Both the position numbers and the translations under genes were made by a program. Below, piece after piece: positions 1-5,015 of a stretch of 7,599 bases of DNA. Numbering within the stretch: position 1 is the stretch's first letter; every line of letters starts with the position of its first letter. Origin of the DNA: Lachnospiraceae bacterium UBA1755 (GTDB taxonomy: Bacteria; Bacillota; Clostridia; Lachnospirales; Lachnospiraceae); the NCBI GenBank assembly GCA_002314805.1, contig DCHJ01000003.1:1-7599 (forward strand). Reading direction: 5' to 3'. The notes below the pieces were generated by a model. It was not told the DNA's origin and made no database searches. It worked only from the letters and a program-made list of their open reading frames with translations.

Positions 1-14
1 ACTGCCGCTCCGGT

Positions 15-512
15 TTAGAACTGCCGTATCCCGTCGTCCACATCATCCGGTGTGATCGATTTGATGATCACGTAGTAGCCTTCATCCTGAGCTATAGGTA
101 CCCACACCTTATCGCCTGCCTTGTGTCCCAGTATTGCCTTGCCCAGAGGCGACTCGATAGACACCCTGCCCTCAAGCGACTGACCGCGGATAGGTGTTAC
201 TATCTTGTAGGTCTCGGTGTCGTTCTCATCCTCAAAAAACATCTCGACCAGCTTGTTGAGGCCCACCTCGTCATTGGCGCTCTCATCCTCTATTACCTCC
301 GCAAACTTAAGCATGCGCTGCAGATAGCCGATACGGCTCTCATTCTGATTCTTCTCACGCTTTGCGGCATAATACTCAAAATTCTCGCTCAGATCTCCCT
401 GGGCCCTCGCTTCCCTGACCGCCGCAATAAGCTTGGGTCTCTCCACCAGTATCCGGTTATCTATCTCGGCCTGTATCTTGTCGATGTCGGCCTGAGTCAG
501 CTTCTCTCCCAT
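15..512 (-). CDS. greA: Transcription elongation factor GreA
   Basis: 165 residues, close to the usual GreA length of about 158. GreA enters the secondary channel of RNA polymerase and stimulates cleavage of backtracked RNA so that stalled complexes resume. The N-terminal part (about residues 5-75) is the antiparallel coiled coil. Its tip carries GDLSEN at residues 39-44, and the acidic D40 and E43 correspond to the catalytic tip residues D41 and E44 of E. coli GreA, followed by EYYAAKREK. The C-terminal part (about 84-160) is the FKBP-like domain with the family stretch SIESPLGKAILGHKAGD (residues 118-134). The ATG start is preceded by GGTGAG at suitable spacing. The stop lies 14 bases from the left edge. 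A terminator and possible promoters sit upstream, so the gene probably has its own transcription. It is a housekeeping gene unrelated to the neighbouring sugar genes. Confidence 0.95.
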   Translation of the reverse strand: MGEKLTQADIDKIQAEIDNRILVERPKLIAAVREARAQGDLSENFEYYAAKREKNQNESRIGYLQRMLKFAEVIEDESANDEVGLNKLVEMFFEDENDTETYKIVTPIRGQSLEGRVSIESPLGKAILGHKAGDKVWVPIAQDEGYYVIIKSITPDDVDDGIRQF

Positions 513-652
513 TTCTCACCATCCGAAATTCTTTTCATGAACCTTTTTCAGCATGCAATGCGGGTGCGCATGGCTGCTTTATCCTTTGTCAGATCATAAA
601 GATGCTCATAGCGACACCTGCACGGACGGCAGCTAAATTCTGCCGGCTGCTT

Positions 653-681
653 AATAAACACGAAAGCAGACCTGCTGTCAC
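653..681 (-). promoter_or_regulatory. Possible greA promoter (proximal)
   Basis: On the minus strand a -35-like GTGACA (681-676, 5/6 to TTGACA) is followed after exactly 17 bp by TTTATT (658-653, only 4/6 to TATAAT). Predicted start is near 646, giving a leader of about 135 nt before greA. It lies just downstream of the terminator at 698-733, which is where a separate greA promoter would be expected. The weak -10 keeps confidence low. Confidence 0.3.
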
Positions 682-697
682 TGCGCTTTTCATTTTT

Positions 698-733
698 CAC
701 ACAACAAAATAGCAGCAGCCGAAGCGACTGCTA
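698..733 (-). terminator. Rho-independent terminator with UUCG loop
   Basis: Reading the minus strand, bases 733-710 form a hairpin: TAGCAG pairs with CTGCTA, then a T-G wobble, one C-T mismatch and two GC pairs closing a TTCG tetraloop (C-TTCG-G, an especially stable loop). It is followed directly by TTTTGTTGTG (709-700), a T-rich run. This fits the terminator of the transporter operon that ends at 862. A promoter-like element directly upstream (738-766) would start RNA within the hairpin, so a 5'-end stabilising stem for greA mRNA is an alternative reading. Confidence 0.55.
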
Positions 734-737
734 CTAC

Positions 738-766
738 AGTATAGCATTATTCAGTTTTTTTACCAA
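738..766 (-). promoter_or_regulatory. Extended -10 promoter-like element upstream of greA
   Basis: Minus strand: TTGGTA (766-761, 4/6 to the -35 consensus), 17-bp spacer beginning with a run of A, then TGC directly before TATACT (743-738, 5/6 to TATAAT), an extended -10 arrangement. Predicted RNA start is near 732-731, within the first two bases of the hairpin at 733-710. It would drive greA with a leader of about 220 nt if the hairpin does not terminate. Confidence 0.45.
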
Positions 767-785
767 CCTTCCGGTCAGTTATTTG

Positions 786-815
786 AAAAATAATTTTCCT
801 TCCGCTTCCGGAAAG
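786..815 (-). terminator. Weak candidate terminator after permease gene
   Basis: Minus strand CTTTCC (815-810) can pair with GGAAGG (803-798) around a 6-nt loop, one pair being T-G. AAAATTATTTTT follows (797-786). The stem is short and the T run starts several bases late, so this is at most an auxiliary terminator about 45 nt after the permease stop. The hairpin at 698-733 is the stronger candidate. Confidence 0.22.
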
Positions 816-861
816 CACTCATATCCTGCCTGAGTCTTATATCGGCAGCCTTCTTTCAGGA

Positions 862-1878
862 TCACGGATTCTCGCGATGCTTTGCAAGCCTGCTGCGCAG
901 GACGGGAAGCATTATCTGGATGAATACTGCAAGAAGAAGGATAGAACCCTTGATAGTATCATTGATGAGCGCATCCACACCAAGTGAGGAAATGATCTTA
1001 TCGATGATGGTGTAGCTCATTGAACCAAACAGCACGCCTAACAGCCTGCCTTTACCTCCCGACATACTGATGCCGCCGATGACGACCGCTGCAATGGCAT
1101 ACATCTCGTTGCTCTTTCCGATAGTTGCCGGGTCAACGGAGCCGTTCATAGCCAGCCAGAGGAAGGAGCTGAGTCCGGCAAGTACTCCGCCGATAACATA
1201 TACCAGTACTCTGATATGGTCTACATTGATACCTGCAAGGAGAGCCGCCTTTTCATTGCTTCCTATAGCAAAGATCTCTTTTCCGAACTTGGTATTGGTA
1301 GAAATAAAGACCATGATGATCGTGATGATTATCAGCACAATTCCGACGATCGGGATAGTAAGGATCTTATTCTGTCCGAAGCTGTAAAAGGCATCGTAGC
1401 TTGAAAGTGTACCGTCCATACTGTAGATGGATGATCCCGTGGAACGCAGGTAATACTGCGAGATCGACCTGTAGATCAGCATAGTCGCCAGCGTAACAAT
1501 AAACGCAGGCATCTTGGCACGTCCTATAAGTATTCCGTTGAATGCGCCGCATACCCCGCCCGCTGCCAGTGTAAACAGGAAGGTAAGGAAAATGCTGTTG
1601 GTCGCATTAAACAGGACTACCGCAAATCCCGCAATAATTGCCAGCATTGAACCCACAGACAGATCTATACCGCCGGTGATGATCGCAAGTCCCATACCGA
1701 ATGCAATGATGCCCACAACGGCTGAGTGTCTCAGGATATTCATGACACCGCTCCAGGTCGTGGCGCCGCCGTTGATAATGATATATGCAATAAATATTGC
1801 AAGGAAGATGAGTACGAAGCTGTAATTGCTTAATATTGTACCTATCGATTTACGTTTTTTTGTTGTTTTTGTCTCCAT
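862..1878 (-). CDS. Sugar ABC transporter permease, RbsC-like
   Basis: 338 residues, normal length for the CUT2 (ribose/xylose/galactose) permease family, BPD_transp_2. It forms the membrane channel through which the bound sugar passes, probably as a dimer docked on the ATPase encoded upstream. After a short basic N-terminus (KTTKKRK) there are many hydrophobic segments. Family hallmarks visible are GGIDLSVGS (residues 69-77), the NGILIGRAKMPAFIVTLAT stretch following the third to fourth segment, AIGSNEKAALLAGI in the cytoplasmic coupling region, and VVIGGISMSGGKG near the C-terminus. The ATG lies one base after the ATPase stop (TAA-t-ATG). Its ribosome-binding site GGAGGG (1889-1884) lies within the last ATPase codons, so translation is probably coupled. 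The substrate cannot be told from the permease. Confidence 0.93.
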   Translation of the reverse strand: METKTTKKRKSIGTILSNYSFVLIFLAIFIAYIIINGGATTWSGVMNILRHSAVVGIIAFGMGLAIITGGIDLSVGSMLAIIAGFAVVLFNATNSIFLTFLFTLAAGGVCGAFNGILIGRAKMPAFIVTLATMLIYRSISQYYLRSTGSSIYSMDGTLSSYDAFYSFGQNKILTIPIVGIVLIIITIIMVFISTNTKFGKEIFAIGSNEKAALLAGINVDHIRVLVYVIGGVLAGLSSFLWLAMNGSVDPATIGKSNEMYAIAAVVIGGISMSGGKGRLLGVLFGSMSYTIIDKIISSLGVDALINDTIKGSILLLAVFIQIMLPVLRSRLAKHRENP

Positions 1879-1879
1879 A

Positions 1880-3376
1880 TTAACCCTCCGGCCCCTGCTT
1901 TACATTGGTTGCATACAGCATGACTTCTTCTTCTGTGATCTCTTCGCGCATAAGGATCTTCTGAATATGTCCGTGGAAGAAAACCACACAGCGGTCAGCG
2001 ATCTTCTGGATCTCCGGGATCTCCAGTGTATTGACCAGCACAGTCTTGCCTGCTTTTGCCATCTCCATGATCAGCTTATATATCTCTGCCTTGGCGCCGA
2101 TATCGATACCCTGTGTAGGGTTGTCCATAAGGAAAATATCAGCCCCTGTCGAAAGCCATCTGGCAAGGATCACCTTCTGCTGATTGCCTCCCGAAAGTGA
2201 AAGTATTGAATCCTCGGGGTCATTGGCCTTGATATTCAATAAATCCTTCATTTCGTAATAATTCTCAAGCTCCTTCTTCCTGTTAATGATCGGATGCTTT
2301 TTTGAAAGCGTATGCTCTGAGACAAAGACGTTTTCAAGTATCGTAAAATCATGGATCACCGAATTCTCTTTTCTGTTGGCGGCAACCATGGCGACACCAT
2401 TCTTCATTGCGCTGCTGATACGGTCTCCCGCCATCTCTTTACCATTGATATACAGCTTTCCGTCTGTGATATGACGTGCTCCGAAGACTGCCTGCATCAT
2501 CTCGGTGACTCCGGCGCCCTTAAGCCCGGTCAGACCTATGACCTCACCCCTGCGGACATCAAGAGAAACATCCTCAAAGCCCTCACCGCAGAGCTTATCA
2601 AGAGAAAGTATCACATCTCCAAGCGCCCTCTCGTGATAGATCGCAGAGTCTGCCATACTGCTTCCAACCATCAGCTGCGCTACCTCCTCCGGAGTCGTGT
2701 CTGCAATACTGCCTGCCTTTATGAATGAACCATTGCGAAGTATCGTATAGGTATCCGCAATAGTAAATATCTCGTTTAGCTTGTGCGAAATGAAAATAAA
2801 AGACTTACCCTGTGCCTTAAGTCTGCTGATCAGAGCAAACAGGTGGTCTATCTCATTGTTGTTGAGTGAGGTCGTGGGCTCATCCAGAATAAAAAGCTCG
2901 GCATTTGCAAAGATCGCCTTTGCGATCTCCAGCAGCTGCTTCTTACTGGTCTCAAGCTCAGATACCATCTCTTCAGGATCGATATCGACCCCCAGACTGT
3001 CAAAAAGCTCATAGGTCTTTCTGATCATTTCCTTCTTGTTGAGAGTCCCCAGCCTGGTCAGGATCTCTTTCTCGAGAAAGATATTCTCGAATACTTTTAA
3101 ATCATTAAAGAGGTTAAGCTCCTGGTGTACAAATGCAATACCGGCGCTTTCCGAGCGTTTAACGGTAATGTCCTTCATCTCCTCACCATTAAACACAATT
3201 GTTCCCGAATCGTAATCATGAACACCGGCAAGGATATTCATAAGTGTTGATTTACCGGCTCCGTTTTCACCCAGGAGTGCGTGAACTTCACCCTTTTCAA
3301 CAGAAAAATCAATGTCGCGGATGACTGTAACACCGGAGAATGATTTGGTAATGCCGGTCATCTTCAATATTTCCAT
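1880..3376 (-). CDS. Sugar ABC transporter ATPase, RbsA-like tandem protein
   Basis: 498 residues with two fused nucleotide-binding domains, the normal CUT2 architecture; it powers the importer from the cytoplasmic side. Domain 1 has Walker A GENGAGKST (36-44), Q-loop Q85, Walker B LFILDEPT (161-168) and switch histidine in ISH (H198). Domain 2 has a degenerate Walker A, GLKGAGVTE (284-292), an intact signature LSGGNQQK (394-401), and Walker B FLMDNPTQGID with Asn at about 419 where the catalytic Glu normally is. The domain 1 signature is also degenerate (ELETSKKQ, 140-147). So one composite ATP site is intact and the other decayed. I place the start at ATG 3376: AGGAGG (3388-3383) lies 6 nt upstream of it, against only 3 nt for the TTG just before. 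The gene follows the binding-protein gene after a 97-nt gap with a hairpin and precedes the permease by one base. Confidence 0.93.
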   Translation of the reverse strand: MEILKMTGITKSFSGVTVIRDIDFSVEKGEVHALLGENGAGKSTLMNILAGVHDYDSGTIVFNGEEMKDITVKRSESAGIAFVHQELNLFNDLKVFENIFLEKEILTRLGTLNKKEMIRKTYELFDSLGVDIDPEEMVSELETSKKQLLEIAKAIFANAELFILDEPTTSLNNNEIDHLFALISRLKAQGKSFIFISHKLNEIFTIADTYTILRNGSFIKAGSIADTTPEEVAQLMVGSSMADSAIYHERALGDVILSLDKLCGEGFEDVSLDVRRGEVIGLTGLKGAGVTEMMQAVFGARHITDGKLYINGKEMAGDRISSAMKNGVAMVAANRKENSVIHDFTILENVFVSEHTLSKKHPIINRKKELENYYEMKDLLNIKANDPEDSILSLSGGNQQKVILARWLSTGADIFLMDNPTQGIDIGAKAEIYKLIMEMAKAGKTVLVNTLEIPEIQKIADRCVVFFHGHIQKILMREEITEEEVMLYATNVKQGPEG

Positions 3377-3424
3377 CAACGGCCTCCTGCCAAATTTGTT
3401 ATGCTGAAAGTCCTGTTTAGAGTA

Positions 3425-3450
3425 ACGCGGGCACTCAACGGTGCCCGCGT
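3425..3450 (-). promoter_or_regulatory. Intercistronic hairpin after binding-protein gene
   Basis: Perfect 10-bp inverted repeat: ACGCGGGCAC (3425-3434) and GTGCCCGCGT (3441-3450) with a 6-nt loop, 24 nt after the binding-protein stop. In the transcribed direction TACTCTAAA follows, not a T run, so it is not a standard terminator. In binding-protein-dependent transporters a stem here commonly protects the upstream mRNA from 3' exonucleases, giving more binding protein than ATPase or permease. That role is inferred. Confidence 0.75.
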
Positions 3451-3473
3451 CACAATACTAAGCTAAGCTGCGA

Positions 3474-4559
3474 TTATTTAGAAACAGCATCTCCAAAGCC
3501 CTGGAAGTCTGCAACGTTGTCCTTGTCAACAACAGAAACAGCAATAACATGATCCTTCTCAGGCTTTCCGCCGCCGATGAATGTGATCATATCATCCATA
3601 GCTGCCTTGATCATAGCCGGATCATAGGTTACAGAGAAGAGGTCTGCAAGCTGTGCAACCTCAGCTGTGTAATCCTTCTGATGGATTCCCTTAAGTACTG
3701 AATACATCTCGTTAAGACCTGAAGATGTACCAAGGTTAACTCCTGCTGAAAGGAAAGCATCCTTCTTCTCAGCATCAAGGTCACCGCTCTTTAATGCCTC
3801 AAGAATGCCCATTGCGATCTCATCATCATGTGTGAAGATCCACTTTGTATCCTTGATCTCATCAACTGTGTTGGAATCAAGCCATGCTGTGAATAACTCT
3901 TTACCCTTTGAACGGCTCCAGCCTGTGTAGTCTGTAGACTCGATAGCGTCGATCTGATCCTGTGTCCAGCCATTGTCAAGAAGTGTTGAAAAGAATCCGT
4001 TATTACGCATCTCCGGAACTGATGAGTTGTCGCCCGGCATGATGAGGATCTTGTCGCCCGGCTTCATGCCCTTGGCGATAAATCTCTTTGCTGTCTCTGC
4101 GCCGATACCATTGTTGTCGCCCTTTACTGAAGCAACTGCTGCATCAGCTACTGAGTCGATTACACGGTCAAACATAGCGAACGGGATACCACTGTCTGCA
4201 AGCTTCTTGAGAGTAGCCTCCAGTGTGTTGTCCTGCGGAAGGATAACTACATGAGTTGCTGTCTTATTCTCGATAAGATCCTCAACCTGCTGGATCTGGT
4301 TTGCAGCATCTGTTGATGTGATAACATTAACCTTTGCCTTACCGTCACCTGTAAGCTTCTGAGCATACTCCTCAGCATACTTCATAACTGCGCCTGTCCA
4401 GCCATGGTCTGCATTGGGAACCAAAACAGCCATAACTACATCTGATGCATCAGCTGCCTTCTCTGTTGCTTCAGCAGCCTTTTCTGTCTTAGCTGCGCAG
4501 CCTGTGAATACACCGGCTACCATAAGCATAGCAAGAACTAAAGCCAAAATCTTTTTCAT
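3474..4559 (-). CDS. Sugar ABC transporter substrate-binding lipoprotein
   Basis: 361 residues from the ATG at 4559, which has GGAGGA 4 nt upstream (tcctcc at 4564-4569). An in-frame extension to 4637 would put 26 polar residues before the signal peptide and crosses the predicted promoter. The N-terminus is a lipoprotein signal: KK, a hydrophobic stretch, and lipobox FTGC with Cys21 as the lipidated residue, so the mature protein is anchored outside the membrane. An Ala/Glu/Lys-rich linker (22-40) follows. The rest is a type 1 periplasmic-binding fold (Peripla_BP_4, RbsB/XylF-like): VLVPNADHGWTGAVMKYAEE at the start, FDRVID after the second strand set, and FTHDDEIAMGILEAL, equivalent to the family's NDDEMALGA segment. 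It captures the sugar and hands it to the permease. Which sugar cannot be told; the kinase nearby makes a pentose, ketose or polyol plausible. Confidence 0.92.
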   Translation of the reverse strand: MKKILALVLAMLMVAGVFTGCAAKTEKAAEATEKAADASDVVMAVLVPNADHGWTGAVMKYAEEYAQKLTGDGKAKVNVITSTDAANQIQQVEDLIENKTATHVVILPQDNTLEATLKKLADSGIPFAMFDRVIDSVADAAVASVKGDNNGIGAETAKRFIAKGMKPGDKILIMPGDNSSVPEMRNNGFFSTLLDNGWTQDQIDAIESTDYTGWSRSKGKELFTAWLDSNTVDEIKDTKWIFTHDDEIAMGILEALKSGDLDAEKKDAFLSAGVNLGTSSGLNEMYSVLKGIHQKDYTAEVAQLADLFSVTYDPAMIKAAMDDMITFIGGGKPEKDHVIAVSVVDKDNVADFQGFGDAVSK

Positions 4560-4583
4560 ACTGTCCTCCATAATTTTCTCTGT

Positions 4584-4604
4584 CACGGGATATGCATCCC
4601 TGTG
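4584..4604 (-). promoter_or_regulatory. Leader hairpin upstream of the binding-protein RBS
   Basis: In the predicted 5' leader, minus strand CAC-a-GGGAT (4604-4596) pairs with ATCCC-GTG (4591-4584) around the 4-nt loop GCAT with one bulged base, about 15 nt upstream of the ribosome-binding site. It contains the palindrome ATGCAT. It could modulate translation or mRNA stability, or be an operator close to the promoter. No T run follows, so it is not a terminator. Confidence 0.35.
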
Positions 4605-4640
4605 CACTGCTGTCGTGTGATTTCTCACGTTTTCCAAATA

Positions 4641-4669
4641 ATATTAGCATTTTTATCGCAAACTGGCAA
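4641..4669 (-). promoter_or_regulatory. Promoter of the sugar ABC transporter operon
   Basis: Minus strand: TTGCCA (4669-4664, 5/6 to TTGACA), 17-bp spacer ending TGC, then TAATAT (4646-4641, 4/6 to TATAAT), an extended -10 promoter. Predicted RNA start is near 4634, leaving about 75 nt of leader before the binding-protein ATG. The surrounding AT-rich stretch and the position in front of the first transporter gene support it. I see no convincing catabolite-repression (cre) site overlapping it. Confidence 0.55.
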
Positions 4670-4697
4670 GAAAACCCGTGCTGCTTTCGTCACCGGA

Positions 4698-4708
4698 TCC
4701 TGTCAGGA
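4698..4708. promoter_or_regulatory. Candidate operator, copy 1 (CCTGTCAGG palindrome)
   Basis: TCCTGTCAGGA is an 11-bp palindrome centred on a single T, about 69 bp upstream of the predicted transporter transcription start. The same 9-bp core recurs exactly 90 bp further upstream with different but again complementary flanking bases. A regulator-binding site is inferred; no regulator gene is in the window. Confidence 0.3.
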
Positions 4709-4719
4709 GAAAGATTAAC

Positions 4720-4767
4720 CGATAGCTTATTCTGTTTGACCAGATTATCACAAGCTATCGTTTTTTT
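4720..4767 (+). terminator. Plus-oriented terminator-like hairpin
   Basis: Perfect 9-bp stem CGATAGCTT (4720-4728) and AAGCTATCG (4752-4760), 23-nt loop with a possible inner TCTG/CAGA stem, followed by seven T (4761-4767). This is the arrangement of a plus-strand intrinsic terminator, although the loop is long. No plus-strand gene precedes it. It may be bidirectional and serve the mutase transcript, but the minus-direction flank (GTTAATCTTTC) is poor in T. Confidence 0.4.
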
Positions 4768-4787
4768 CGCCCCACCCGTGAACAGTA

Positions 4788-4798
4788 ACCTGTCAGGT
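4788..4798. promoter_or_regulatory. Candidate operator, copy 2 (CCTGTCAGG palindrome)
   Basis: ACCTGTCAGGT, an 11-bp palindrome sharing the CCTGTCAGG core with 4698-4708. A looser third copy, CCTGTCAAG, lies at 4857-4865. The second copy also lies inside a weak AACCTG/CAGGTT hairpin (4787-4813) followed by TTTTT on the plus strand. Confidence 0.28.
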
Positions 4799-4926
4799 AA
4801 ACGCCGGCAGGTTTTTGGCAGATATTATTTTCTCTTTCTGCAGCACCGTCTCACCGCCTGTCAAGAAGGGCTCTGCCCCTCAGAAAGGATTTTTCCGGCA
4901 GCACTGCACACCGCACCTATAAAAAT

Positions 4927-5015
4927 CTTTCACCGGAATGCATGATGGCTGTCCCACCCGAAGCCATCGGAACGAAATATTCATATACTTTCATCAGTCT
5001 GCATGACGGCTGTCC
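4927..5015 (-). repeat. 28-bp direct repeat spanning the mutase gene end
   Basis: Bases 4988-5015 (last mutase codons, stop and a few bases beyond) and 4927-4954 match at 23 of 28 positions without gaps, 61 bp apart. The shared core on the minus strand is GGACAGCC, G or A, TCATGCA. The downstream copy is noncoding. Part of it with the bases between forms a perfect 7-bp stem, GATGGCT (4944-4950) and AGCCATC (4962-4968), which lacks a T run. It looks like an old tandem duplication of the gene's 3' end. Confidence 0.65.

Larger units (their letters stand above)
4560..4993. other. 434-bp spacer between mutase and transporter operon
   Basis: No credible coding region was seen on either strand. 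It holds, from the mutase side, the degenerate copy of the mutase 3' end, a small GC-rich stem (4866-4880, GGGC/GCCC) that may contribute to termination, three CCTGTCA-type elements, the plus-oriented terminator-like hairpin, and the transporter promoter with its leader hairpin. Confidence 0.7.

Noticed and set aside
123..599. 158-residue plus-strand frame antisense to greA
   Set aside because: It is a shadow of greA, with no ribosome-binding site or recognisable domain.
3377..3379. TTG as ATPase start
   Set aside because: It is only 3 nt from AGGAGG; the next codon, ATG at 3376, has better spacing.
4560..4637. Upstream in-frame extension of the binding protein (26 extra residues)
   Set aside because: It would precede the signal peptide with polar residues. 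The GGAGGA site and the lipoprotein signal both point to the ATG at 4559.
4560..4760. Catabolite-repression (cre) operator or riboswitch in the transporter leader
   Set aside because: I found no adequate match to the cre consensus. The predicted leader of about 75 nt holds only a small hairpin, too short for known sugar or cofactor riboswitches.
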